Below are positions 9,909-19,155 of a stretch of DNA of 64,000 nt, one piece after another. Both the position numbers and the translations under genes were made by a program. The DNA lies in NCBI RefSeq assembly GCF_001050115.1, contig NZ_CP012024.1, forward strand, positions 2,150,001 through 2,214,000. Direction: 5' to 3'. The notes under the pieces were generated by a model that had not been told where the DNA came from, did not search any database, and saw only the letters and a list, made by a program, of their open reading frames with translations. Within the stretch, counting starts at the first letter, position 1. Each line of letters starts with the position of its first letter. This DNA is from Bacillus smithii (lineage in GTDB: Bacteria > Bacillota > Bacilli > Bacillales > DSM-4216).

Positions 9909-11276
9909 TTATTTAGTTACCAATGTTCCAGCAGAGAATAAATGCTCCTTTTCAAACTTGGTCAATGCTTCTTCGAAAAGATCCATCGCCTCATTTATCT
10001 GTTGTTCTGTAATGATTAATGGAGGTGCAATGATCACACTGGATTCATGCGAGTACGTATAAAATCCCTTTTCATTCAATAAATGAATGAATGTTTTCAT
10101 TAATCCCGCTTCATCTTTTCCATAATCCATCCCATACGATATAATCGGTTCCTTTGTCTTTTTGTCTCTAACAAGTTCAACGGCTGCGAATAAACCGATA
10201 TGACGAACATCACCAACTGAGTTAAACGCTCTTAGTTTTTCCAATCTTGCTCCTAGCACTTCACCTACTTCAGAAGCATTTTCAATGAGACCTTCTTCTT
10301 TATAAATATCAAGCGTTGCACACCCGATTTGGGTTGAAACGGTATGTCCGCTGTATGTTAAACCTGTCATTAATACATGGTCATCGAAAAACTCCGCCAC
10401 TTTTCGGCTGACAATCACACCGCCAAGCGGGCTATAACCACTTGTTACCCCTTTAGCAAACGTCATCATATCTGGTTGGAAGTTAAAATGATCGACCGCG
10501 AACATTTTTCCTGTTCTTCCAAATCCCGACATCACTTCATCACAAACCATAAGAATTCCGTAGCGGTCACATAATTCACGCACCCCTTCAAGATATCCTT
10601 TTGGCGGAATGAGAACACCATTGCTGCCCGGAATGGGTTCAAGAAATACAGCAGCAATGGATTCCGGTCCTTCATATAGCATTTGATTGTGCAACCGATC
10701 AAGGTAAAACTTTGCTGCCGCTTCTTCATTTTCAAAATTAATAGACTCCCGGTACAAATAAGGTGTATCAAATTTAATAAAACCCGGCATCCCAGGTTCA
10801 ACAGCAAATCGACGATTTTCACCGGTTAAATTGCCGGCGCCGAATGTGGCACCGTGGTACGAACGATACCTTGAAAAAATTTTATAACGTCCTGTGACCA
10901 TCCTTGCGATTTTAATAGCATGATCATTTGAATCTGCTCCACCGTTTGCAAAAAATACTTTCGCCATGTTGTCCGGCGCAACTTCAATAATTTTGCGAGC
11001 GAGTTCTGATTTTGATGGTGTCGCAAATGAAGGTGCAGCGATAGGAATTTCATCCATATGCTTAAATTCTTCCAACAATTTAGGATGCTGATGTCCAACA
11101 TTCAAGTAAACGAGTTGTGAACACATATCATAGTATTTTCGGTTTTCATCATCCCAGAAAAAAATGCCTTCAGCTTTCGTGATGACTTTCGGATGAATAT
11201 TCTTTTGTTTGGACCATGAATGCAAGACATACTGTTGATCTTCTTTTTTTGTTTGAATCACATCCATCGTTTTCAT
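9909..11276 (-). CDS. Class III PLP aminotransferase, candidate beta-alanine transaminase
   Basis: Fold-type I, class III aminotransferase. The PLP-binding Asp is D246 (VCDEVMSGFGRTG) and the Schiff-base Lys is K275 (FAKGVTSGYSPLGG). At about 455 residues it is full length. The ATG at 11276 has GGAG 11 bases upstream; a TTG at 11297 overlaps that region, so the start is somewhat open. It is the first enzyme gene after the PucR-type regulator. In a pyrimidine operon the natural amino donor is beta-alanine, giving malonic semialdehyde and glutamate or alanine, as described for PydD. Omega-amino acid:pyruvate activity is possible too. Confidence 0.85.
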   Translation of the reverse strand: MKTMDVIQTKKEDQQYVLHSWSKQKNIHPKVITKAEGIFFWDDENRKYYDMCSQLVYLNVGHQHPKLLEEFKHMDEIPIAAPSFATPSKSELARKIIEVAPDNMAKVFFANGGADSNDHAIKIARMVTGRYKIFSRYRSYHGATFGAGNLTGENRRFAVEPGMPGFIKFDTPYLYRESINFENEEAAAKFYLDRLHNQMLYEGPESIAAVFLEPIPGSNGVLIPPKGYLEGVRELCDRYGILMVCDEVMSGFGRTGKMFAVDHFNFQPDMMTFAKGVTSGYSPLGGVIVSRKVAEFFDDHVLMTGLTYSGHTVSTQIGCATLDIYKEEGLIENASEVGEVLGARLEKLRAFNSVGDVRHIGLFAAVELVRDKKTKEPIISYGMDYGKDEAGLMKTFIHLLNEKGFYTYSHESSVIIAPPLIITEQQINEAMDLFEEALTKFEKEHLFSAGTLVTK

Positions 11277-11319
11277 TTGATTCGCAACTCCATTCAATGT
11301 TATTAATTCTTACATATAA

Positions 11320-11349
11320 AGAATACATTATTTATCATTCAGAAAACAA
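11320..11349 (-). promoter_or_regulatory. Possible sigma-A promoter of the pyrimidine operon
   Basis: On the minus strand TTGTTT and TATTCT are separated by 18 bases, about 45 bases before the aminotransferase start. Both boxes match only four of six consensus bases, so support is moderate. Confidence 0.35.
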
Positions 11350-11371
11350 TGAATATTCAAACAAAATAAAT

Positions 11372-11385
11372 TGTGCATTTGCACA
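11372..11385. promoter_or_regulatory. Operator-like palindrome TGTGCA-TT-TGCACA
   Basis: A perfect 6-base inverted repeat with a 2-base spacer lies between the regulator gene and the operon, about 22 bases upstream of the predicted -35 box. The position suits an activator or repressor site for the adjacent PucR-family protein. It does not match the B. subtilis PucR box as I know it. Confidence 0.45.
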
Positions 11386-11401
11386 TATGACAAGGAGAAT
11401 A

Positions 11402-12574
11402 TTATCTCAAAATATCTTCAATCATAAACGCGAGTAATAAATTCGTTTTTGTATAAGAGTGTGATAAATCCACATCTAATATTGACTCTATTTTTTTCAT
11501 TTTATAAAGCACCGTGTTGCGATGAATGAACTCTCTTCGACTGATATTGGTCGTCTGGCCGTCCTCTTCAAGAAATACACGAAGAAAATGTACATAATCC
11601 GTTTTATGCAGCTTGTCATAACGATAAAGAAGACCTAACATATCTTGATGAAACATCTCAATCATGTTGCGATCTTTCACGGCCATAATAATTTTATAAG
11701 CGCCAATATCTTTGTACTTACAAATGAATGGGGCAGAATGACGCCGGGCAAGATGAATAACCTTTTTGGCTTCAAAATAACTTTTAGGAATATCGAAAAT
11801 ATTTCTATAAAAATTCCCCATCCCAACTAACAGTTTTACATTCGCTTCTTGTTTGTTAATCATCATTTGTATATGTTCTACCGTTTTGATAAAAGGAATT
11901 TCCGGTGTACGAACTTTTGAACGATCTACAAGATAGATCATTTCATCTTGATAAATGGTCGAAAGAAAATTTTCATATCTATTTGTAAAGGCATGTTCAA
12001 TAATTTGAACGAAAGAAGAAGATTTATTAGAGCGTTGGGATGGTGTACATACGATGATTCCGAAATCGGCATCTTCTTTAAATCCGAGTTGGGCCAGTTC
12101 TTTCGCCACTGTTCCTTCATGAATATCATGGTTAAATAACAGATCCGAAAGAAGTTGTTCAGCTTTCGTTTGTTTGTGTTGTTCCGAAATTAAAAATTGA
12201 ACGGTCATTTTTATAAAATCGGCAACACGATATTCCCAAGGCATTTGAAAAACAGGAAACTGATATTTTTCAGCAAAATGCAAAACTTCTTCAGGAATAT
12301 CGGGGATATATGGCCCCGTATTTAACACAATGCCAACAGCCTTGCGCCGATAGGCAGATCGAACCATTTCCACCACTTTCTCCGGATTATTTTCCATATT
12401 AATTCCGGTTGTCACGATTAGTTCATTTGGTCTGAAAAAATCCACCCAATCTACACTTTCCGTTACGTTTACTCCTGTGATCATACGATCCATCCCTTTT
12501 TCTCCGGCAACCAACTTAAGCATTTGAAAATCAGGTAAATTGACCATTTTTTTAAAGTCACCACATTCGTTCAA
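11402..12574 (-). CDS. PucR-family transcriptional regulator of the pyrimidine operon
   Basis: About 390 residues. The N-terminal PucR ligand domain (LPDFQMLKLVAGEKGMDR near 13-30) leads to a central GGDEF-like linker region and a C-terminal PucR helix-turn-helix (RREFIHRNTVLYKMKKIES near 345-363). Regulators of this class sense nitrogen-rich catabolites and usually activate neighbouring purine, pyrimidine or proline catabolic genes. The start is uncertain: the TTG at 12574 matches the usual family N-terminus but sits very close to AAAGGAG, while an ATG at 12547 is further away. It is on the same strand and directly upstream of the operon. Confidence 0.85.
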   Translation of the reverse strand: MNECGDFKKMVNLPDFQMLKLVAGEKGMDRMITGVNVTESVDWVDFFRPNELIVTTGINMENNPEKVVEMVRSAYRRKAVGIVLNTGPYIPDIPEEVLHFAEKYQFPVFQMPWEYRVADFIKMTVQFLISEQHKQTKAEQLLSDLLFNHDIHEGTVAKELAQLGFKEDADFGIIVCTPSQRSNKSSSFVQIIEHAFTNRYENFLSTIYQDEMIYLVDRSKVRTPEIPFIKTVEHIQMMINKQEANVKLLVGMGNFYRNIFDIPKSYFEAKKVIHLARRHSAPFICKYKDIGAYKIIMAVKDRNMIEMFHQDMLGLLYRYDKLHKTDYVHFLRVFLEEDGQTTNISRREFIHRNTVLYKMKKIESILDVDLSHSYTKTNLLLAFMIEDILR

Positions 12575-13142
12575 ACTCCTTTCATTTCAAAGTAAAAAAT
12601 CAGTCAATCATACTGATTCCCCAATGTAAAATGCTTATAAATGGATCTTCCATGCGTAAAACAGACAACCATTTTTTATGATTTAATTGTTAAATAATAT
12701 AACAAGAATGACATGTTGGGAAAGTAAAAATTCTCATGTGTGACGAAATCATAAAACTGCTGAATGTTGAAAACCTTCTTATGGCAGCGTTAAAAAAGGG
12801 ATGGATGAGGTTTCTACATGTGTAGCCCATTAGTATGTATGTATATTTGTTTTGAGGCGCTCGGATAAAATGAATACGTATGATTTTTTATTCATTATGC
12901 TACTCCAAGCATTGCTGCGACTGTTGTCAAAGCTATTGTTGCCTAAAATTCCATTCTGTTTGGATTCTTCATTATCAAGTATGAAAGTGATTTTAAAGGG
13001 ATTTTGTGATATTCGAAAATCCTCTTAAACTTAAAATACTGCTCCACAAAAAACTTCTCTATTCTCAATTGAAAAATCTTCGCTGATCTGCAGCAGTTAA
13101 AAAAATGGACTCTAAAAGACGATCAAATTTCCCATAGAAAAA
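12575..13142. other. Intergenic stretch upstream of the PucR regulator
   Basis: No convincing gene. A 52-codon plus-strand frame (12870-13028) lacks a well-placed ribosome site. The regulator's promoter should lie here on the minus strand, but no boxes stand out; a TATTAT near 12700 is the best -10 candidate. Confidence 0.5.
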
Positions 13143-13180
13143 TCCCCTCATAGCAAACAGATTTTTCTGCTATGAGGGGA
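13143..13180 (-). terminator. Intrinsic terminator of gndA
   Basis: TCCCCTCATAGCA pairs perfectly with TGCTATGAGGGGA, and on the minus strand the stem is followed by TTTTTC. It lies about 40 bases after the gndA stop. Confidence 0.85.
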
Positions 13181-13218
13181 CTCTCTTCATATATGAAAAC
13201 AAAGTTTCTTTTTCAAAA

Positions 13219-14634
13219 TTACTTGCTTATCCATTCTGTATGGAAAATGCCTTCTTTGTCCACTCTTTCATAAGTGTGAGCGCCGAAGTAGTCTCTTTGC
13301 GCCTGAATTAAGTTGGCAGGCAATGTTTCTGTCCTATAGCTGTCATAGTAAGCCAAAGCAGCAGAAAAAGCAGGAACAGGGATTCCTTGAAGGACAGCCA
13401 ACGAAACGACTTCACGCAAAGAAGACTGATATTTTTCGACGATCTCTTTGAAATAAGGATCTAATAGCAAATTCGTTAAGTTTGGATCTCGATCATATGC
13501 TTCTTTAATTTTTTGCAAAAATTGCGCGCGAATGATGCAGCCGCCACGGAAAATCATGGCGATGTCACCGTAGCGAAGATTCCAATTGTATTCTTCCGAA
13601 GCTGCTCTCATTTGTGCAAATCCTTGGGCGTAAGAACAGATTTTGCTCATATAAAGCGCTCTGCGGATCGATTCGATCAGTTTGCTGCGATCGCCTTCGA
13701 ATCCTTTTGTTTCCGGCCCTTTTAAAAGCTTGCTTGCTTTTACTCTTTCCTCTTTCAACGCAGAAATAAAGCGGGCAAAAACCGACTCGGTAATAAGCGG
13801 GAGCGGAATTCCCAAGTCGAGCGCGCTCTGACTGGTCCATTTTCCTGTTCCTTTTTGACCCGCTTTGTCCAAAATCACATCTACCAGCGGTTTTCCGGTT
13901 TCTTCATCTTTTTTCGTAAAAATGTCAGCAGTAATTTCAATCAAATAGCTGTCCAGCTCACCTTTATTCCATTCGGCAAAAACTTGATGCAGTTCATCAG
14001 CATTTAAACCAAGCAAATTCTTCAGTAAAAAGTATGCTTCTGAAATCAGCTGCATATCGCCGTATTCGATGCCATTATGAACCATTTTCACATAATGGCC
14101 GGCACCGTCTGGACCAATATATGTACAACATGGATCGCCATTCACTTTAGCCGAAATATCCTTTAAAATGGGCGAAACAAGATCATATGCTTCTTTTTGT
14201 CCACCGGGCATAATGGAAGGACCGGTCAATGCTCCTTCTTCTCCTCCGGATACCCCAGTGCCGATAAAATGAATGCCTAATTCACTCAACTCTTTATTGC
14301 GGCGCTGTGTATCTTTGAAGAAAGTGTTTCCTCCATCAATCAAAATATCGCCCGGTTCGAGATGCGGTTTTAATTGTTCAATCGTTGCATCCGTCGGAGC
14401 TCCAGCTTTGACCATCAACAAAATTTTCCGCGGTTTTTCCAAGGAATCAATAAATTCTTCAATACTATATGTTCCGACAATATTTTTTCCTTTTGCTTCT
14501 TCTAATAAGGCATCTGTTTTTTCTCTTGAACGATTATAAACCGAAACAGAGTACCCTTTGCTTTCAATATTGAGTGCTAAATTTTTTCCCATAACAGCTA
14601 ATCCGATTACACCAATTTGTTGTTTTGCCATCAT
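13219..14634 (-). CDS. gndA: 6-phosphogluconate dehydrogenase, decarboxylating
   Basis: Oxidises 6-phosphogluconate to ribulose 5-phosphate and CO2 with NADP+ in the pentose phosphate pathway. It has the N-terminal Rossmann motif [13 protein letters not shown] (8-20), the substrate-binding [11 protein letters not shown], the catalytic [19 protein letters not shown], and the C-terminal tail with [11 protein letters not shown]. At 471 residues it is full length. AAGGGGCG precedes the double ATG at 14634 and 14631. The next gene upstream is DNA polymerase IV, the same neighbour as in B. subtilis (yqjH-yqjI). It is monocistronic by its own terminator. Confidence 0.97.
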   Translation of the reverse strand: MMAKQQIGVIGLAVMGKNLALNIESKGYSVSVYNRSREKTDALLEEAKGKNIVGTYSIEEFIDSLEKPRKILLMVKAGAPTDATIEQLKPHLEPGDILIDGGNTFFKDTQRRNKELSELGIHFIGTGVSGGEEGALTGPSIMPGGQKEAYDLVSPILKDISAKVNGDPCCTYIGPDGAGHYVKMVHNGIEYGDMQLISEAYFLLKNLLGLNADELHQVFAEWNKGELDSYLIEITADIFTKKDEETGKPLVDVILDKAGQKGTGKWTSQSALDLGIPLPLITESVFARFISALKEERVKASKLLKGPETKGFEGDRSKLIESIRRALYMSKICSYAQGFAQMRAASEEYNWNLRYGDIAMIFRGGCIIRAQFLQKIKEAYDRDPNLTNLLLDPYFKEIVEKYQSSLREVVSLAVLQGIPVPAFSAALAYYDSYRTETLPANLIQAQRDYFGAHTYERVDKEGIFHTEWISK

Positions 14635-14870
14635 TTCTTACGCCCCTTCTGCACTATATTTAAAGCTGTTATCGCTATTTTACTGTATCAATTTTCGACG
14701 TGGGTTGCAAATGATTGAATCAGACCATCGTCTTTCCTATATAACGGAAAAACGTTCAAATAGAGACCATGATTTCTTCTGACAATATTTCCCGATGGTG
14801 AAAGAATCGCCTTTCTCACTATTCATTTCAAATCGGGATGTTTTAAAAAAAAACGCCACTTTTTCATTTG

Positions 14871-16061
14871 TTAAGAACGCGGGAACCCTTTTTGAATGAT
14901 TTGGCTGCCAAATTTTTCTTTCAGTTTTTCCATCGTTTCCAACAGAAGCTCTATTTTGGCTTCTTTTTGGTACGTAAATAAATCCAGCTGCTTGTAAGCC
15001 TCTTCTTTTTCCACTAAATCTTGTGCTGTGATGCCAAGCAAACGAACAGGGGTGCCATTCCAATGTTCTAAAACCAACGCCCGAGAAATCCGCTGAATGT
15101 CTCCCACTGAATCCGTCGGACTGTCCAATTTCTTGCTTCTCGTGATCGTATGTCTGTTTCGAAAGCGAATCATAACCGAAAGATGGGTCGTGAGCAGTCC
15201 CCGCTCCTTAAGACGAGATGAGACTTTTTCAGCCAGCTTGTGAGTCACCTCGGACAATTCCTCTTCACTTTCCGCATCTTGAGGCAAAGTCATTGAATTT
15301 CCAATGCTTTTGCGCTCATTCACTGACTCCGGATCCACTTTTCGATCATCTCGACCATTTGCCCGCTCGCGAAGACGCACCCCGATGATGCCTAGAAGAG
15401 ATCTCAGCTGGATATCGTTCGCTTTTGCCAAATCGCCAATCGTCTGAATGCCAATCGTTCGTAATTTTGCGGCCGTCTTCTCCCCCACACCGTGCATCTC
15501 CTCAACAGGAAGCGGCCATAATCGAACAGGCACATCTCTTTTGCGCAATATTGTGATGCCCATCGGCTTTTTCATATTGGAAGCCATTTTCGCTAAAAAT
15601 TTATTGGGAGCAATCCCTATGCTGGAAGGCAAGTCCAATTCGTTTTGAAGTCTTTTTTGGATGTCTTCGGCGATTTCAATCGGCGTCCCCCATTCATAGC
15701 TTTCTGTAATATCCATATACCCTTCATCGATGGAAACAGGCTCTACTAGATGAGTGTATTCACGCAAAATATTAAATATCGCCTGAGATAAGGTCCGATA
15801 CCGATCAAAATTCGGCGGTTTAACAATCAGTTCCGGGCACCGCTTTTTCGCTTCCCATATTGGCATAGTCGTTTTTACTCCGAACTTTCTAGCTTCATAG
15901 CTACATGTGACGACAATCCCTTTTCGTTGCTTAGGATCACCTGCAATCGCTAATGGTTTACCCTTTAAGGATGGATCGTAGGCCATTTCAACCGAAGCAT
16001 AGAAGCTATTCATATCGACATGTAAAATCACTCGACCGTTTTTAGGGTAATACCGCTTCAC
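14871..16061 (-). CDS. dinB: Y-family DNA polymerase IV (YqjH/PolY1 type)
   Basis: Error-prone translesion polymerase. The catalytic acidic residues appear in HVDMNSFYASVEM (14-26) and SIDEGYMDITE (near 107), and the helix-hairpin-helix region in GVGEKTAAKLRTIGI. The C-terminus carries a little-finger domain and ends in a likely beta-clamp tail, QLDLFTYQ. At 396 residues it is full length. The start is GTG at 16061 with GGAGG 9 bases upstream. No clear LexA box is visible just upstream. It lies 236 bases before gndA in B. subtilis order. Confidence 0.95.
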   Translation of the reverse strand: MKRYYPKNGRVILHVDMNSFYASVEMAYDPSLKGKPLAIAGDPKQRKGIVVTCSYEARKFGVKTTMPIWEAKKRCPELIVKPPNFDRYRTLSQAIFNILREYTHLVEPVSIDEGYMDITESYEWGTPIEIAEDIQKRLQNELDLPSSIGIAPNKFLAKMASNMKKPMGITILRKRDVPVRLWPLPVEEMHGVGEKTAAKLRTIGIQTIGDLAKANDIQLRSLLGIIGVRLRERANGRDDRKVDPESVNERKSIGNSMTLPQDAESEEELSEVTHKLAEKVSSRLKERGLLTTHLSVMIRFRNRHTITRSKKLDSPTDSVGDIQRISRALVLEHWNGTPVRLLGITAQDLVEKEEAYKQLDLFTYQKEAKIELLLETMEKLKEKFGSQIIQKGFPRS

Positions 16062-16308
16062 CTCCGTCCACCTCCATTCATTCTGTAATTTATTATACCA
16101 ATTGTCAGCTTGAAGAAAACAATGGAGCGCTCCTCCGATGAATGAAAGCGACTAAAAGATTTCCTTCCTTCTCCTGCTTACCATCAAGGGATTTTCCGTT
16201 CCTTTTCAACATATCCCATACTATTTTTTTGCTATTCAGAATAATATAAAGTAGAAAAGTACAAAAAGAACGGGATAATAGTTTACCGCCTATACTTGTT
16301 CATCTCAG

Positions 16309-16325
16309 CTTACCGCCATGGTAAG
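16309..16325. promoter_or_regulatory. Inverted repeat CTTACC-GCCAT-GGTAAG, possible operator
   Basis: A perfect 6-base inverted repeat with a 5-base spacer lies about 150 bases upstream of the CoA-transferase start. A further TTTACCGCC copy of one half lies about 25 bases upstream. A repressor of the fatty-acid type would fit the context, but the sequence matches no operator I know. Confidence 0.3.
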
Positions 16326-16420
16326 GCAGTTTGAAGCAAAAAACTTTTCATTTTTTCAACCTTGATTGTCCGAACGATTCAGGCAGATAAGAGCCCATTT
16401 CTTTCGCTCCGCAGTTTATT

Positions 16421-16444
16421 AGCCGGAAAGAAGCCGGCTTTTTC
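16421..16444 (+). terminator. Terminator-like hairpin in the CoA-transferase leader
   Basis: AGCCGG pairs with CCGGCT across a 7-base loop and is followed by TTTTTC, all 30 bases before the start codon. TTCTTTC at 16400-16406 can pair with GAAAGAA at 16426-16432 and so break the stem. This layout resembles an attenuator, though a plain terminator of an upstream transcript is possible. Confidence 0.45.
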
Positions 16445-16473
16445 ATTTATAACGAATGAAAGGGGTGATAACG

Positions 16474-17661
16474 ATGGTTGGCGCGTTAGACGGTGTAAAA
16501 GTTCTCGACTTGACAAGAGTGCTTGCGGGACCATTATGTACGATGATTTTAGGCGATTTAGGCGCGGAAGTGATTAAAGTAGAAGCCCCCGGCGGAAGCG
16601 ATGAAACAAGAAAATGGGGGCCTCCGTTTCAAAACGGTGTAAGCGCATACTATTTATGCGCCAATCGAAATAAAAAAAGCCTAACTGTCAATTTAAAAGA
16701 TCCAAGAGGAAAAAAGATCATTTATCAACTAGTGGAAAAAAGCGATGTTGTCATTCATAACTTTAAAACAGGCACAATGGACCGGCTCGGTTTGGGATAT
16801 GAGGAGTTGTCCCGATGCAATCCGAAACTTATCTACTGCTCCATTACCGGATTTGGCGAGACAGGTCCTTATAAAAATCTGCCAGGATATGATTTTATCA
16901 TTCAAGGAATGAGTGGGCTTATGTCAATTACCGGTGACGAACATACGCCTCCCTTCAAAACCGGAGTAGCCATTACGGATATTTTAACCGGGCTCTACGC
17001 CTGCATTGGCATTCAAGCAGCATTGTTAGAAAAGGACCGTTCAGGAAGGGGGCAAAAGATCGATCTCTCTTTATATGACTGCGCTGTCAGCTCACTAGTC
17101 AACGTTGCCAGCAATTATCTCATGACTAAAAAGGTGCCGCCCAAAATGGGAAACCGCCATCCTAATATCGTACCTTATCAAACATTTCGCACAGCCGATG
17201 GAGAAATGGTCATTGCGGTAGGGAACGATCGGCAGTTTCAAGATTTATGCAGCGTGTTGGAAATGCGGGAACTTCCCAGCGATCCGCGTTTTTCCACCAA
17301 CCCGGAGCGGGTGAAGCACCGGACAGAGCTTATCCCAATTTTAGAGAAACGGTTTCAAATGAAATCAACCGCCTACTGGATGGAAGCTTGTCAACAGAAA
17401 AAAATACCGTGCGGACCTATTCAAAAATTGGATGAAATGGTTTGTGACCCTCAGCTGACAGCACGGGAAATGTTTCTTTCCATGAAACATCCAACAGCAG
17501 GGACTATTCAAGTCGTTGGCAGTCCTTTAAAACTTTCGAAAACACCCGTAAAACAAAATCAATATCCTCCTTTGCCCGGGGAACACAACGAACTCATTTT
17601 GAGCCATTTAGGCTATTCTGATGCAGAGATTGAAGATTTGAAAACGAATCAAATTATTTAA
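16474..17661 (+). CDS. CaiB/BaiF family (class III) CoA-transferase
   Basis: Moves CoA between two acids through an aspartyl-CoA intermediate. The N-terminal GVKVLDLTRVLAGPL and the GAEVIKVE loop are typical, and the catalytic Asp lies in the TDILTG motif near residue 163. At 395 residues the length is normal. The ATG at 16474 has AAGGGGTG 6 bases upstream; an in-frame ATG at 16456 overlaps that site. The acyl-CoA dehydrogenase gene starts 15 bases downstream, so the two form an operon. That pairing occurs in glutarate and related dicarboxylate use, but the substrate is not fixed by sequence. Confidence 0.9.
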   Translation: MVGALDGVKVLDLTRVLAGPLCTMILGDLGAEVIKVEAPGGSDETRKWGPPFQNGVSAYYLCANRNKKSLTVNLKDPRGKKIIYQLVEKSDVVIHNFKTGTMDRLGLGYEELSRCNPKLIYCSITGFGETGPYKNLPGYDFIIQGMSGLMSITGDEHTPPFKTGVAITDILTGLYACIGIQAALLEKDRSGRGQKIDLSLYDCAVSSLVNVASNYLMTKKVPPKMGNRHPNIVPYQTFRTADGEMVIAVGNDRQFQDLCSVLEMRELPSDPRFSTNPERVKHRTELIPILEKRFQMKSTAYWMEACQQKKIPCGPIQKLDEMVCDPQLTAREMFLSMKHPTAGTIQVVGSPLKLSKTPVKQNQYPPLPGEHNELILSHLGYSDAEIEDLKTNQII

Positions 17662-17676
17662 AGGAGCGATGAGCCC

Positions 17677-18885
17677 ATGAACTTTGAATTTTCGGAAGAG
17701 CAACAACTATTAAGAAAAACCGTGCGCCAGTTCGTGGATAAAGAGATCATGCCGTATATCGGCGAATGGGACGCAAACCATCATTTTGAAACAAACATCA
17801 TTAAAAAATTGGCTGAACTCGGCTTGATGGGTGTCTGTATTCCCGAACAGTATGGTGGAAGCGGAATGGATTACAACTCGCTTGCGATTGTGTGCGAAGA
17901 ACTAGAAAGAGGAGATACAGCATTTCGGACAGCCGTGTCGGTCCATACCGGACTGAATAGCCTGACTCTTCTTCAATGGGGCAACGAATATCAAAAACAA
18001 ACTTATCTTGTTCCTCAAGCGAAAGGTGAAAAAATCGGCGCCTTTGGATTAACTGAGCCTGGAGCAGGATCTGATGTAGCCGCTTTAGGCACGACAGCGA
18101 CTCGAGACGGCGACGACTATATTTTAAACGGACAAAAAACTTGGATTTCCTTGTGCGACGTGGCGGATCATTTTCTTGTATTCGCCTATACGGACAAAAG
18201 CAAAAAACATAAAGGGATTTCCGCCTTTATTGTTGAACGGACCATGCCCGGATTTTCTTCCAAAGCGATTAAAGGAAAATTGGGAATTCGAGCCGGAAAT
18301 ACGGGAGAACTGTTTTTTGACAACGTCCGGGTTCCAAAAGAAAACTTGCTTGGCGAAGAAGGTGAAGGATTTAAAATTGCTATGTCGGCTCTTGACAACG
18401 GTCGATTTACTGTCGCAGCCGGAGCCTGCGGCCTCATCATGGCCTGCCTGGAAGCAAGCGTCAAATATTGCCACGAACGCAGGACATTTGGAAAAGAAAT
18501 CGGCCGCCATCAGCTCGTTCAACAAATGATCGCCAACATGGAAGCAGGACTGCAAATAAGTCGGCTTCTTGTCTATCGAGCCGGCGAATTGAAAAACAAA
18601 GGCCGACGCAATACACGCGAAACCTCCTTAGCCAAATGGCAAGCCTGTGATTTTGCCAACAAAGCGGCGGATGACGCGGTGCAAATTCATGGCGCATACG
18701 GATATTCCAATGAATATCCCGTGGAACGATATTTAAGAAATTCCAAAGCACCGGTTATTTACGAAGGAACGAGGGAGATTCATACGATCATGCAAGCAGA
18801 ATACGCTCTCGGCTACCGACAGGATAAACCGCTCCATAAAATGCTCCCCGCATGGCCGTTCACAGAGGATTCCGTTTCAAGCTGA
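17677..18885 (+). CDS. Acyl-CoA dehydrogenase, paired with the CoA-transferase
   Basis: FAD flavoenzyme that makes a trans-2-enoyl-CoA from an acyl-CoA. It shows the family signatures GAFGLTEPGAGSDV (121-134), KTWIS (154-158) and CHERRTFGKEIG (265-276). The catalytic base is E363 in VIYEGTREIH, the position used by short-chain and glutaryl-CoA dehydrogenases. At 402 residues it is full length. AAAGGAG lies 11 bases before the ATG. It could oxidise the product of the adjacent CoA-transferase, for example glutaryl-CoA or a branched acyl-CoA; the choice is inference. Confidence 0.92.
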   Translation: MNFEFSEEQQLLRKTVRQFVDKEIMPYIGEWDANHHFETNIIKKLAELGLMGVCIPEQYGGSGMDYNSLAIVCEELERGDTAFRTAVSVHTGLNSLTLLQWGNEYQKQTYLVPQAKGEKIGAFGLTEPGAGSDVAALGTTATRDGDDYILNGQKTWISLCDVADHFLVFAYTDKSKKHKGISAFIVERTMPGFSSKAIKGKLGIRAGNTGELFFDNVRVPKENLLGEEGEGFKIAMSALDNGRFTVAAGACGLIMACLEASVKYCHERRTFGKEIGRHQLVQQMIANMEAGLQISRLLVYRAGELKNKGRRNTRETSLAKWQACDFANKAADDAVQIHGAYGYSNEYPVERYLRNSKAPVIYEGTREIHTIMQAEYALGYRQDKPLHKMLPAWPFTEDSVSS

Positions 18886-19000
18886 ATGAATAAAGATTCA
18901 CCTATTCTTTCAAGTGCTTGTAGCGCCATGCATTTACTCGCCTATCGCGATAAACAAAATGGAATCGTAGCTTCGCAACCAAATTTTATGAGCCAATCCT

Positions 19001-19027
19001 AAGAAGGGAACTTTTAGCTCCCTTCTT
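19001..19027. terminator. Hairpin terminator between converging genes
   Basis: AAGAAGGGA pairs with TCCCTTCTT across a 9-base loop between the acyl-CoA dehydrogenase and cheW genes, which converge. T-runs on either side are short, so it is a moderate, possibly two-way terminator. Confidence 0.6.
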
Positions 19028-19155
19028 CTATCAAATGACAAAATAAACAGCTATTCCTTATATTCAATTTTTTCTGTTATAACAAGTGGCCTGCAGGAAT
19101 CTGCTATATTATGATCAGCGATAAAACGGGGATATAACAACAGGAAGTTCCACCG

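Larger units (their letters stand above)
16062..16473. other. Divergent region between DNA polymerase IV and the CoA-transferase operon
   Basis: No gene seen. It holds the GTG ribosome site of dinB, an inverted repeat at 16309-16325 and a terminator-like hairpin at 16421-16444 just ahead of the CoA-transferase gene. AATATAAAG near 16245 could be part of a plus-strand promoter, but no good -35 box pairs with it. Confidence 0.5.

Noticed and set aside
12870-13028. 52-codon plus-strand frame with a hydrophobic, Leu-rich start
   Set aside because: The nearest ribosome-like site (GAGG) is 12 bases away, there is no promoter or terminator, and Leu-rich frames arise easily in A/T-rich spacer DNA.
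16381-16473. T-box or amino acid riboswitch before the CoA-transferase gene
   Set aside because: No T-box motif or stem I specifier loop is visible; only a simple hairpin with one alternative pairing.
18124-18555. 143-codon minus-strand frame inside the acyl-CoA dehydrogenase gene
   Set aside because: It lies wholly antisense to a clear, conserved enzyme and has no ribosome site or known domain.
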